From contig NZ_VJYI01000004.1 in the NCBI RefSeq assembly GCF_008065375.1, forward strand, positions 1-64,000: 64,000 bases of DNA, given 5' to 3'. Positions 1-7,988 of the stretch are shown piece after piece. The stretch is from Nonomuraea sp. SYSU D8015. Lineage in GTDB: Bacteria > Actinomycetota > Actinomycetes > Streptosporangiales > Streptosporangiaceae. The notes beneath the pieces are model-generated. The model did no database searches. It saw only the letters and a program-made list of their open reading frames with translations, and was not told the DNA's origin. The stretch's first letter is position 1, and each line of letters begins with the position of its first letter. The translations under genes were made by a program, and so were the position numbers.

Positions 1-634
1 CCTTCAGGTCCGGATGGCCGGGGTCGTAGCCGGAGTCGAGGACCGCGACGGTGACGTCCTTGCCCGTCAGGCCCTGCTGCCACGCCTGCGGAGCGCCGAT
101 CTGCTTGACGCTCTCGGCCAGCGTGAAGGACTTGCGGCCGTCCAGCCACAGCTTGGCCCGGCCGGCCACCAGGGTGCGGGCGCCGGTCAGCTCCTTCCAC
201 GTCCTGGCGGCGTCGGCCTTGGGCACGCGTGCCGCGCTCATTCCCAGCGTGGACAGCTGCCGGGTGCTCCGGAGGCCGGCGACCCCCTGCGAGATCACGG
301 GGATGTCGGGCCGGTGGGCGTCGCCGTAGCGCCAGGCCAGCAGCTGGGTGACGTCGAACAGCCGCCGGTCCAGGACGCCCTGGGCGATCAGCGGCATGGC
401 GTCCGAAGGGATGACGTGCAGGTGCCCTCCGCGTACCTGGCTCGCGAAGTCCACCTGCCTGCCGGGTGCGGGCTGCACGCGATGCCCGCGGCCGGTGATC
501 AGGACGCGGTCACCGGTGATCAGGGTGACGCTGTTCGCCGGCTCAGAGGGTGGCTGTGCCTGTGCCGCCGGTGTCGGCGCGGCGCCGATGGCTCCTGCCG
601 TGAGAACGGCGAGGAGCGCCTTGTCTAAGATCAT
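1..634 (-). CDS. S8 (subtilisin-like) secreted serine peptidase, 5' part only
   Basis: The reading frame starts at ATG 634 and leaves the window at base 1, so only about 211 N-terminal residues are present. Residues 1 to about 25 (MILDKALLAVLTAGAIGAAP...AQA) look like a signal peptide. A propeptide-like region follows (SVTLITGDRVLITGRG, then LFDVTQLL), as is typical of large actinomycete S8 peptidases. Near residue 200 the segment VTVAVLDSGYDPGHPDLK carries the catalytic Asp of the Asp-Ser-Gly motif. The His and Ser of the triad would lie outside the window. Stops lie immediately upstream of the ATG. The family is clear; the substrate is unknown. Confidence 0.85.
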   Translation of the reverse strand, partial: MILDKALLAVLTAGAIGAAPTPAAQAQPPSEPANSVTLITGDRVLITGRGHRVQPAPGRQVDFASQVRGGHLHVIPSDAMPLIAQGVLDRRLFDVTQLLAWRYGDAHRPDIPVISQGVAGLRSTRQLSTLGMSAARVPKADAARTWKELTGARTLVAGRAKLWLDGRKSFTLAESVKQIGAPQAWQQGLTGKDVTVAVLDSGYDPGHPDLK

Positions 635-799
635 GATTTACATCATGTCCGGCAGGGCGCGAGGTGTTACCGCGTTTTGGTTTCGCGCATGAGGCGTACC
701 GATTTATACGTTTTTTTGACGCCTTGATCGCGATTATCACCCTTTTCCCATAGATAGAGTGCGGTGCGGTTTACGTGCTTTTGATGAAGGGTGACCGTT

Positions 800-2710
800 A
801 TGGTGCTGGCGAAACGGCCGGCCGCCACGGAAGGGACACTGCGTTCCTGGATGCTGCAGGGACTGCAGACCGACCGCCGGCAGATCGAGCACGGTCCCCA
901 CGTCAAGCATCCGTGGTGGCGGGTGATGTGCCTGACCGGCGTGGACTACTTCTCCACGCTGGGCTACCAGCCCGGCATCGCCGCTCTGGCGGCCGGGCTG
1001 CTCTCCCCGCTGGCCACGCTGTTCCTGGTCGCGTTGACGCTGCTGGGCGCGCTGCCGGTCTACCGCAGGGTCGCCGTCGAGAGCCCGTACGGCCAGGGCT
1101 CGATCGCGATGCTGGAGAAGCTCGCCCCGCAGTGGTGGGGCAAGCTGTTCGTGCTGGCGCTGCTGGGCTTCGCGGCCACCGACTTCGTGATCACGATGAC
1201 GCTGTCGGCGGCGGACGCGACCGCGCACATCCTGGAGAACCCGTTCTGGCCCGAGGCCCTGGCCGGGCAGCGGGTGCTGGTCACGCTGGTGCTGCTGGCG
1301 GCGCTGGGCGGGGTGTTCCTGCTGGGCTTCACCGAGGCCATCGGCATCGCCGTGCTGCTGGTCTTCGTCTACCTGGCCTTGAACGCGGTCGTGGTGGCGG
1401 TCTCGATCGTGCACGTGCTGGAGGCGCCGCAGGTGGTGGTGGACTGGCAGCGGGCGCTGAGCCTGGACTTCTCCAGCCCGCTGGCCATGATCGGGCTGTC
1501 GCTGCTGGTCATGCCGAAGCTGGCACTGGGCATGTCCGGGTTCGAGACCGGCGTGGCGGTGATGCCGGTGGTCAAGGGCGACATCCCGGAGCGGATCAAG
1601 GGCACCCGGCGGCTGCTCACCACCGCGGCGCTGATCATGAGCGTGTTCTTGATCTTCTCCAGCTTCGTCACCACCGTGCTCATCCCGCACGCCGAGTTCG
1701 AGGAGGGCGGCAAGGCGAACGGGCGGGCGCTGGCCTACCTGGCCCACGGCTACCTGGGGGACTGGTTCGGCACCGCCTATGACGTCTCCACGATCGCGAT
1801 CCTGTGGTTCGCCGGAGCCTCGGCGATGGCCGGGCTGATCAACCTGGTGCCGCGGTACCTGCCCCGCTACGGCATGGCGCCGGAGTGGACGGGGGCGGTG
1901 CGGCCGCTGGTGATGGTGTTCTCGGCGATCGCGTTCGCCATCACGATCATTTTCGACGCCGACGTGGACGCCCAGGGCGGCGCGTACGCCACCGGCGTGC
2001 TGGTGCTCATGCTCTCGGCCGCGGTCGCCGTGACGCTCTCGGCCAGAAGGAAACGCCAGCACGCGGCGACCGCCGGGTTCGCCGTGATCTCGGCGGTGCT
2101 GGCCTACACGCTGGTGGACAACGTGATCGAGCGGCCGGACGGGGTGAAGATCGCCTCCTTCTTCATCGCGGCCGTCGTCGTCACCTCGCTGATCTCCCGG
2201 GCCACCCGCTCGACCGAGCTGCGCGTCACCGCCGTCCACCTCGACCCGCTGGCCGAAGAGTTCGTCAACGACGCGTGCGGCGACATCCACGTGATCGCCA
2301 ACGAGCCGAACACCCGGGACCAGGCCGAGTACAACGACAAGCTGCGCGAGACCTGGCTCAACCATCGGCTGCGCAGTGTCGAGCCGGTGCTGTTCGTGGA
2401 GGTGTCGGTGCCGGACGCCTCGGAGTTCGAGACCGAGCTGCACGTCAAGGGCGAGGAGCGGTACGGGCACAAGATCCTGACCATCGAGAGCTCGGCGGTG
2501 CCGAACTCGCTGGCCGCCCTCCTGCTCTACCTGCGGGACCGCACCGGATCTGTGCCGCACATCTACTTCCACTGGACCGAGGGCAACCCGGTCGTGGCGA
2601 TGCTGCGATATCTGGTGTTCGGCGGCGGCGACGTGCCGCCGCTGACCCGCGAGGTGCTGCGGCAGGCCGAGCCGGACCTGGAACGCCGGCCCCACGTCCA
2701 CGTCGGCTGA
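800..2710 (+). CDS. APC-superfamily amino acid permease
   Basis: A 636-residue integral membrane protein with about twelve hydrophobic segments between residues 45 and 470. The early stretch GVDYFSTLGYQPGIAALAAG fits the first helix of APC transporters. The last 170 residues are soluble and probably cytoplasmic (EPNTRDQAEYNDKLRETW). ATG 800 is preferred over the in-frame GTG 791 because GAAGGG ends about 8 bases before it. It stands alone, divergent from the peptidase and convergent with the methyltransferase, with only 7 bases between their stops. The substrate cannot be read from the sequence; amino acid or cation uptake is possible. Confidence 0.75.
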   Translation: MVLAKRPAATEGTLRSWMLQGLQTDRRQIEHGPHVKHPWWRVMCLTGVDYFSTLGYQPGIAALAAGLLSPLATLFLVALTLLGALPVYRRVAVESPYGQGSIAMLEKLAPQWWGKLFVLALLGFAATDFVITMTLSAADATAHILENPFWPEALAGQRVLVTLVLLAALGGVFLLGFTEAIGIAVLLVFVYLALNAVVVAVSIVHVLEAPQVVVDWQRALSLDFSSPLAMIGLSLLVMPKLALGMSGFETGVAVMPVVKGDIPERIKGTRRLLTTAALIMSVFLIFSSFVTTVLIPHAEFEEGGKANGRALAYLAHGYLGDWFGTAYDVSTIAILWFAGASAMAGLINLVPRYLPRYGMAPEWTGAVRPLVMVFSAIAFAITIIFDADVDAQGGAYATGVLVLMLSAAVAVTLSARRKRQHAATAGFAVISAVLAYTLVDNVIERPDGVKIASFFIAAVVVTSLISRATRSTELRVTAVHLDPLAEEFVNDACGDIHVIANEPNTRDQAEYNDKLRETWLNHRLRSVEPVLFVEVSVPDASEFETELHVKGEERYGHKILTIESSAVPNSLAALLLYLRDRTGSVPHIYFHWTEGNPVVAMLRYLVFGGGDVPPLTREVLRQAEPDLERRPHVHVG

Positions 2711-2717
2711 CGACCCG

Positions 2718-3437
2718 TCAGGTGGTGACGAGCCACAGCCCGAGCTCGGCGGGGCCGGTGGGGGCGGCCTGGAGGCCGTGGTCGGCGAGCTCGGCCTTGA
2801 GCCGGTCCGCGCCGAGCACCCACCAGGCGTAGTCGACCTCCACCTCCTCAGGCGGCTCCCCGTCCTGGACGACCCGGTAGGTCATGTGCCAGGTGACGAG
2901 GTCGGGACCGGCGGGCTCGGCGCGGCCCCACCCCTCGTAACGACGCCGTCCGATGCGCAGGTCGGAGAAGCGCGTCCGCGGCACGGTCACGGGTTCGGCC
3001 GGGGGCTGCAGGTTGAGTACGGCCCTGCCGCCGGGAAGGAGCCTTCCGGCCAGCAACTCCCAGATCGCCCGGCGTCCGGCGGGGTCGAAATGGCCGATGA
3101 CGTTCATCGCGACCATCGCGCCGAGGCCGCGCGGCAACGTGGCCTCCAACAGGCCGCTGGGCAGCACGGTCACCCGCTCGCGCAGCTGCGGGCTCTCGTT
3201 CACCCGGGCCATCAGGACCGCGCGCAGGCCGGGCGACGGCTCCACGGCGAAGATCTCCGCCTCGGGCAGGGCCTGGGCGATCGCCCGCGTGCCGTGCCCG
3301 CCCCCGGCTCCGACGTCCACGACCGGCCCGGGGGCTCCGCGGAGCGCCTCGGCAACCGCGGGTCCCAGGACCGTCCAGTGGGGTGCGAGCATCACGTCCA
3401 CGAACTCGGCGGACCGCTCGTACTGATCCGGGATCAT
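2718..3437 (-). CDS. SAM-dependent class I methyltransferase
   Basis: A 239-residue protein with the SAM-binding motif VVDVGAGGGHGTRAIA near residues 33-48 and a motif II acidic loop (EIFAVEPSPG). It is a Methyltransf_25/11-like fold. ATG 3437 is chosen because it overlaps the stop of the upstream S18 gene as ATGA, which indicates translational coupling. The frame stays open upstream but runs through the S18 gene in another frame. It is the third gene of an apparently zinc-responsive trio. Its substrate is unknown; modification of a translation component would be only a guess from context. Confidence 0.75.
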   Translation of the reverse strand: MIPDQYERSAEFVDVMLAPHWTVLGPAVAEALRGAPGPVVDVGAGGGHGTRAIAQALPEAEIFAVEPSPGLRAVLMARVNESPQLRERVTVLPSGLLEATLPRGLGAMVAMNVIGHFDPAGRRAIWELLAGRLLPGGRAVLNLQPPAEPVTVPRTRFSDLRIGRRRYEGWGRAEPAGPDLVTWHMTYRVVQDGEPPEEVEVDYAWWVLGADRLKAELADHGLQAAPTGPAELGLWLVTT

Positions 3438-3661
3438 CTGGCCTCGCGGGACGAATAGGGCAGCAGGGCCATCTCTCTGGCGTTCTTGATGGCGCGGGCG
3501 ATCTGCCGCTGCTGCTGGACGGTCACGCCGGTCACCCGGCGGCTGCGGATCTTGCCGCGGTCGGAGATGAACTTCCGCAGCAGGCCGGTGTCCTTGTAGT
3601 CGATGTAGCCGATCCCGATCAGCGGGTTGGCCTTCTTCCTGGGGGTGTGACGGGGTTTCAC
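3434..3661 (-). CDS. rpsR: 30S ribosomal protein S18 paralogue, probably zinc-independent
   Basis: The 75-residue product begins VKPRHTPRKKANPLIGIGYIDY and continues with the S18 core (YKDTGLLRKFISDRGKI, then RRVTGVTVQQQRQIARAIKNAREMALLPY). It has no cysteine, which fits the C-minus paralogues that replace zinc-binding ribosomal proteins in zinc starvation. GTG 3661 overlaps the preceding stop as GTGA, and AAGGAG lies about 6 bases upstream. The gene is sandwiched between a COG0523-type protein and a methyltransferase with overlaps on both sides. Actinobacterial C-minus ribosomal protein clusters are known Zur targets, and a Zur-like site lies upstream of the first gene. Confidence 0.9.
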   Translation of the reverse strand: MKPRHTPRKKANPLIGIGYIDYKDTGLLRKFISDRGKIRSRRVTGVTVQQQRQIARAIKNAREMALLPYSSREAR

Positions 3662-4680
3662 GCACTCTCCTTGAGATCCAGTACGGAGGCGAACGGGTCG
3701 TCGTGGCGGGCCCACTCGGCGGCGCCGGGCAGGGCGTCGCCCTGGTCGATGAGGCACGAGTCGAGCAGCGCCACGATGCGGTCGCGGTCGAGGTCGGGCC
3801 CGGTGAAGACGAGATGCTGGACGCGGTCGCCGACGATCGGGTTCCAGTCGAGCGCGGCGGCCGCGCGGCGGGCCGGGGAGGTCAGGTCCCACGCGGCCTC
3901 GGGCAGCGCGGCCAGCCATGGCCCGGCGTCCTCTATGGAGACCGTGCCGGCGACGGCGTCCCAGGACAACATGCGCTCGTGCCGGTTGGCCAGCCAGAAC
4001 CGGCCGCGCGAGCGGACCGTGGTGGCGGCCAGCTCGTCCAAGGCGCCGAACAGGCGGCCGGGGTGGAGCGGGCGCAGCCGGCGCCAGACGACGGTGGTGA
4101 TGTCGCCGGTCTGCGCGTCGGCGGGGAGCTGGGCGGTGGCCGGATCGACGCGTTCGGCGAGCTCGTGGACGCACAGTGCGGAGCCGGTGATCTCGGGACC
4201 GGTGGTGATCGGCGTGTGCGGGGCGAGATGGCCAAGGACGGCGGCCGCGAGCTCGGCGTCCTCGGCGCCGCCGCCGTGCAGGGACAGGCTGGTGGCGTAC
4301 TCGATCTGGCGGGCCAGCACCTCGGCCCGGTACCGCCGGCCGGTCCCGGTCCGGCTGAGGCGCTCACGCCTCCGGATGTCCACGGGCATGCGCTCGGCGT
4401 CCAGCGCGGTGTGCACGCAGGCCAGGCGCAGCCGCCCGGCCGCCTCCGGCCGGGCCAGCGCCTCGGCCACCGGGCGCGGCTCGGCCGCGTCCCACAGGTC
4501 GACGATCAGCAGGGACGCGGTGGCGGAGCGGCGCAGGAGCTCGGGGAGGAGCCCCGCAGCGGGGACCCGCAGGTCGTGGTGGATCGCGACGGCTTCGGGG
4601 TGACGGCGCAGCAGCCGATCGACTGCTGCGGCCCGGGCGCTGCCGTGCAGGCCCGCGACCAAGGCGACGGGTATGGGCAC
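3658..4680 (-). CDS. COG0523/CobW-like protein of a zinc-starvation operon, P-loop degenerate
   Basis: A 340-residue protein. The C-terminal half fits the CobW C-terminal domain (VVWRRLRPLHPGRLFGALDEL, RFWLANRHERMLSWD, RVQHLVFTGPDLDRDRI). The N-terminus reads VALVAGLHGSARAAAVDRLLRR where COG0523 GTPases have GxxGxGKTT, so the Walker A Lys-Thr pair is missing. The CxCC metal motif expected shortly after is also absent. IVDLWDAAEP occupies the position of the D-x-W/E switch region. GTG 4680 has AGGAGG 4 bases upstream; the alternative ATG 4722 lies upstream of the Zur-like site. First gene of a coupled operon with S18 and a methyltransferase. Likely role: zinc allocation or scaffolding during zinc limitation (inference). 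Confidence 0.75.
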   Translation of the reverse strand: MPIPVALVAGLHGSARAAAVDRLLRRHPEAVAIHHDLRVPAAGLLPELLRRSATASLLIVDLWDAAEPRPVAEALARPEAAGRLRLACVHTALDAERMPVDIRRRERLSRTGTGRRYRAEVLARQIEYATSLSLHGGGAEDAELAAAVLGHLAPHTPITTGPEITGSALCVHELAERVDPATAQLPADAQTGDITTVVWRRLRPLHPGRLFGALDELAATTVRSRGRFWLANRHERMLSWDAVAGTVSIEDAGPWLAALPEAAWDLTSPARRAAAALDWNPIVGDRVQHLVFTGPDLDRDRIVALLDSCLIDQGDALPGAAEWARHDDPFASVLDLKESA

Positions 4681-4700
4681 CGAGCCTCCTGGCGACGAAA

Positions 4701-4715
4701 TGAAAATCGTTGTCG
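4701..4715 (-). promoter_or_regulatory. Putative Zur operator
   Basis: TGAAAATCGTTGTCG resembles the actinobacterial Zur box (TGAAAATNATTTTCA-like). The left half is near-perfect and the right half is weaker. It lies 20-35 bases upstream of the GTG of the COG0523/S18/methyltransferase operon, the expected place for a zinc-repressed promoter. Confidence 0.6.
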
Positions 4716-4760
4716 ATATCATGGCATATGCCGTCAACCCCTCGTCGCCCGCAGGCAGGC

Positions 4761-4776
4761 TTGCATGACCATGCAT
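4761..4776 (+). promoter_or_regulatory. ArgR operator (ARG box)
   Basis: TTGCATGACCATGCAT closely resembles the Streptomyces ARG box (CCATGCATGCCCATTGCATA type), with two TGCAT half-sites. It lies 23-38 bases before the argG start and overlaps the expected -35 region, so arginine-loaded ArgR would block the promoter. Confidence 0.65.
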
Positions 4777-4785
4777 TGCTGTGTA

Positions 4786-4791
4786 TATACT
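4786..4791 (+). promoter_or_regulatory. argG -10 element, probable leaderless transcript
   Basis: TATACT ends 7 bases before GTG 4799. Transcription would start at or next to the start codon, and no Shine-Dalgarno sequence is visible, so a leaderless mRNA is expected. The TTGCAT at 4761 inside the ARG box could serve as -35 with a 19-base spacer. Confidence 0.55.
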
Positions 4792-4798
4792 TCTACTC

Positions 4799-6262
4799 GT
4801 GTCTAAGGTCCTCACCTCCCTGCCTGTCGGTGAACGTGTCGGGATCGCCTTCTCCGGCGGCCTCGACACCTCGGTCGCGGTCGCGTGGATGCGCGAGAAG
4901 GGTGCGGTCCCCTGCACCTACACCGCCGACGTCGGCCAGTACGACGAGCCCGACATCGCGTCGGTGCCCGGCCGCGCCACGGCCTACGGCGCGGAGGTCG
5001 CCCGGCTGGTCGACTGCCGCGCGGCCCTCGTGGAGGAAGGGCTCGCCGCCCTGGCCTGCGGGGCTTTCCACATCCGCTCCGGCGGCCGCACCTACTTCAA
5101 CACCACCCCGCTCGGGCGTGCCGTCACGGGCACGCTCCTGGTGCGCGCGATGCTCGACGACGGCGTGCAGATCTGGGGTGACGGCTCCACCTTCAAGGGC
5201 AACGACATCGAGCGGTTCTACCGCTACGGCCTGCTCGCCAACCCGTCGCTGCGGATCTACAAGCCGTGGCTGGACGCCGACTTCGTCCACGAGCTCGGCG
5301 GCCGCAAGGAGATGTCCGAGTGGCTGCTCGCCCGCGACCTCCCCTACCGCGACAGCACGGAGAAGGCCTACTCCACGGACGCGAACATCTGGGGCGCGAC
5401 CCACGAGGCCAAGTCGCTCGAGCACCTCGACACGGGCATCGAGATCGTCGAGCCGATCATGGGCGTGCGGTTCTGGGACCCCGAGGTCGAGATCGCCGCC
5501 GAGGACGTCACGATCGGCTTCGAGCAGGGCCGCCCCGTGACCATCAACGGCAAGGAGTTCGCCTCTCCCGTCGACCTGGTGCTGGAGGCCAACGCCATCG
5601 GCGGCCGGCACGGCATGGGCATGTCCGACCAGATCGAGAACCGCGTCATCGAGGCCAAGAGCCGGGGCATCTACGAGGCGCCCGGCATGGCGCTGCTGCA
5701 CGCGGCGTACGAGCGCCTGGTCAACGCGATCCACAACGAGGACACCCTGGCCAGCTACCACAACGAGGGCCGGCGGCTGGGCCGGCTGCTGTACGAGGGC
5801 CGCTGGCTGGACCCGCAGGCGCTGATGCTGCGCGAGTCGCTGCAGCGCTGGGTCGGCACCGCGGTCACCGGCCAGGTGACCCTGCGGCTGCGACGCGGCG
5901 AGGACTACTCCATCCTGGACACTTCGGGCCCGGCGTTCAGCTACCACCCGGACAAGCTCTCCATGGAGCGGACCGAAGACTCCGCCTTCGGGCCGGTCGA
6001 CCGCATCGGCCAGCTGACCATGCGCAACCTCGACATCGCCGACTCCCGCGCCAAGCTGGAGCAGTACGCCCGCCTCGGCATGGTGGGCGGCGCCGGGCAC
6101 CCGACGATGATCGGCGCCGCGCAAGCCGCTTCTACGGGACTGATCGGCGCGATGCCCGAGGGCGGGGCCGAGGCCATCGCCTCCCGCGGTGAGGTCGGCC
6201 TCGACGTCCCCGGCGACGACGAGCTGCTCGACCACGCCGCGATCGAGTCCGGCACCGACTGA
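4799..6262 (+). CDS. argG: Argininosuccinate synthase
   Basis: A 487-residue enzyme that joins citrulline and aspartate with ATP in arginine biosynthesis. The PP-loop IAFSGGLDTSVAVAWM is near residues 16-31. The rest follows the longer E. coli-like type (TYTADVGQYDEPD, RSGGRTYFNTTPLGRAVTGT, GDGSTFKGNDIERFYRYG, TDANIWGATHEAKSLE). GTG 4799 (VSKVLTSLP) is chosen over GTG 4781 because the -10 hexamer lies between them. The gene is not next to other arg genes here, but its own ARG box ties it to the arginine regulon. It diverges from the zinc-responsive operon across a shared 118-base intergenic region. Confidence 0.95.
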   Translation: MSKVLTSLPVGERVGIAFSGGLDTSVAVAWMREKGAVPCTYTADVGQYDEPDIASVPGRATAYGAEVARLVDCRAALVEEGLAALACGAFHIRSGGRTYFNTTPLGRAVTGTLLVRAMLDDGVQIWGDGSTFKGNDIERFYRYGLLANPSLRIYKPWLDADFVHELGGRKEMSEWLLARDLPYRDSTEKAYSTDANIWGATHEAKSLEHLDTGIEIVEPIMGVRFWDPEVEIAAEDVTIGFEQGRPVTINGKEFASPVDLVLEANAIGGRHGMGMSDQIENRVIEAKSRGIYEAPGMALLHAAYERLVNAIHNEDTLASYHNEGRRLGRLLYEGRWLDPQALMLRESLQRWVGTAVTGQVTLRLRRGEDYSILDTSGPAFSYHPDKLSMERTEDSAFGPVDRIGQLTMRNLDIADSRAKLEQYARLGMVGGAGHPTMIGAAQAASTGLIGAMPEGGAEAIASRGEVGLDVPGDDELLDHAAIESGTD

Positions 6263-6282
6263 CCCACCGGCCACGACGCAAT

Positions 6283-6309
6283 CGGCCCGCCGCCGTCAGG
6301 GGCGGGCCG
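6283..6309. terminator. Bidirectional hairpin between argG and the WYL regulator
   Basis: CGGCCCGCC (6283-6291) and GGCGGGCCG (6301-6309) form a perfect 9-bp stem with a 9-base loop. It lies between two convergent genes and covers the stop codon of the WYL gene. There is no U-tract, as is common in actinomycetes. Confidence 0.6.
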
Positions 6310-7252
6310 CCGCCAGCATCCGCTCCCCGAGGACCCTCGCGGCCTCCCGGAGCTCGGCGCACCCGACGATCCGGTACGCCGCCGGGATCACCGCGAGTTG
6401 CTCGGCGTACCACACCGGGTTGCCGGTGCTGCCGACCAGGCGGCTGGTCCCGGCGTCGAGCGGCTCCAGCCGGCCGAGGGCGCGGGGCAGGCACCGCGCC
6501 ACGGCGTCGGCTGGGGCTTCGATGACGACCTCCACCTCGTAGTCCCAGCCCACGGCGAGATGCGCCTCGAGCTCGGCGACCGGATCGAGGCCGGCGGGCG
6601 GGTCGAAGACGCCGTCGAGCACCTCCACCCCGCGAACCCGGTCGACCCGGTACGCCCGCCGGGCGTCCGAGCCGTGGGACCAGCACAGCAGATACCACCG
6701 GCCGTGGCGGACGACGACCGCCCACGGGTCGGCCTCGACGACCCGCTCCGGCCCGGCCTCTGAGCGGTAGCCGAACCGCACCCGCCGGTGGTCGGAGCAG
6801 GCCCGCACCAGGGCGGTGGTGGTGCCGGGGTCGGGGCGGGCGGCGGCGCGGTCGGGGGCGGGCGCCGTGGCCCGGCGGACGGCCTCGGCCTGGGCGGCCA
6901 CCGGCTCGGGGAGCGCCCGCATGATCTTGCCGAGCGCGCTGCCGACCGGATCGGTGGGATCGCCCGCGTCATGGTGGCCGTCGAGCACGGCCATGACCAG
7001 GCCGAGCGCCTCGTCGGCGCTGAACATCAGGGGCGGGAGCCGCAGGCCGCGGCCGAGGCGGTAGCCGCCGTAGGGGCCGCGGACGGACTCGACCGGGATG
7101 CCGGCCTCGCGGAGGATCCCGACGTATCGCCGGGCGGCCCGCTCGGAGACGCCGAGCTTGCCGGCGAGCCGGTCCGCCGTGATGCCGGGGCCTGCCTGGA
7201 TGAGCTCGAGGGCCAGCAGCGCCCGTGCCGTGGGGCTCGCGTCGGGCTTCAC
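6296..7252 (-). CDS. WYL-domain transcriptional regulator (HTH_11 + WYL)
   Basis: A 318-residue protein. Residues about 8-60 form a winged helix (LLALELIQAGPGITADRLAGKLGVSERAARRYVGILREAG), followed by VRGPYGGYRLGRG, typical of YafY-like regulators. The ligand-sensing WYL domain (VRHGRWYLLCWSHGSDARRAYRVDRVRGVEV) is near residues 170-205, with a WCX-type C-terminus. Start ATG 7252. It diverges from the GNAT gene with a 73-base gap, so regulation of that gene and itself is plausible. Confidence 0.85.
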   Translation of the reverse strand: MKPDASPTARALLALELIQAGPGITADRLAGKLGVSERAARRYVGILREAGIPVESVRGPYGGYRLGRGLRLPPLMFSADEALGLVMAVLDGHHDAGDPTDPVGSALGKIMRALPEPVAAQAEAVRRATAPAPDRAAARPDPGTTTALVRACSDHRRVRFGYRSEAGPERVVEADPWAVVVRHGRWYLLCWSHGSDARRAYRVDRVRGVEVLDGVFDPPAGLDPVAELEAHLAVGWDYEVEVVIEAPADAVARCLPRALGRLEPLDAGTSRLVGSTGNPVWYAEQLAVIPAAYRIVGCAELREAARVLGERMLAAARP

Positions 7253-7325
7253 ACAACAATCCCTGATCCGGAAGCAGAACGTCCGGAACGGAACCTAGCA
7301 TGCCGCACATGACCGAGGACACCGC

Positions 7326-7979
7326 ATGACGGCGGGCGGGAAGGCGCCGATCCCGGAGGACGACGTGACCGTCGTCCCGGCCAACGAGGCGTCCTGGGAG
7401 GACCTCGTCGCGATCTTCGGCACCAGGGACGCGGGCCGCTGCATGTGCCAGCGGTTCAAGGTGATCGGCTGGATCTGGCGGGACTCCACGCAGGAGGGGC
7501 GGACCGCGATGCTTCGGGCGCAGGCCGCCTGCGGCGACCCGGACGCCACGGCCACCAGCGGGCTGGTGGCCTACGTCGACGGCGATCCGGCGGGCTGGGT
7601 CGCCGTCGAGCCGCGCACGGCGTACCCCAAGCTGCGCACCTCCCGCGTCCCGTGGCTCGGCCGTGACGAGGACGAGGACGACACCGGCATCTGGGCCGTG
7701 ACCTGCTTCGTGGTCCGGAAGGAGTACCGGGGCCGCGGCCTCACCTACCCCCTCGCCCAGGCCACGATCGGCTTCGCCCGCGAGCGTGGCGCCCGGGCGA
7801 TCGAGGCGTACCCCATGATCACCCAGCCGGGCAAGGAGATCACCTGGGGCGAGGTGCACGTGGGGGCCCGCCAGGTCTTCGAGGAGGCGGGGTTCGAGGA
7901 GGTGAGCCGGCCCACCGTGCGGCGGGTGGTCATGCGGATCGACTTCGGCCGGGAGCACGAGTCAGGGGGACGGACGTGA
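7326..7979 (+). CDS. GNAT-family N-acetyltransferase
   Basis: A 217-residue protein with the acetyl-CoA-binding A motif VVRKEYRGRGLTYPLAQATIGFARERGARAIEAYP (Q/RxxGxG/A-like RGRGL) near residues 130-165. An early DAGRCMCQRFKVIGW motif is characteristic of a small actinobacterial GNAT group. ATG 7326 has GAGGA about 8 bases upstream. A nine-codon frame (7300-7329) ends in an ATGA overlap with this start. The divergent WYL regulator is its likely controller. The acceptor substrate is unknown. Confidence 0.8.
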   Translation: MTAGGKAPIPEDDVTVVPANEASWEDLVAIFGTRDAGRCMCQRFKVIGWIWRDSTQEGRTAMLRAQAACGDPDATATSGLVAYVDGDPAGWVAVEPRTAYPKLRTSRVPWLGRDEDEDDTGIWAVTCFVVRKEYRGRGLTYPLAQATIGFARERGARAIEAYPMITQPGKEITWGEVHVGARQVFEEAGFEEVSRPTVRRVVMRIDFGREHESGGRT

Positions 7980-7988
7980 ACCCGGCGG

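Noticed and set aside
737..2701. A 654-codon minus-strand frame opposite the permease
   Set aside because: Its composition (HDRHHDR-type runs) is a shadow of the permease gene; there is no ribosome-binding site or motif.
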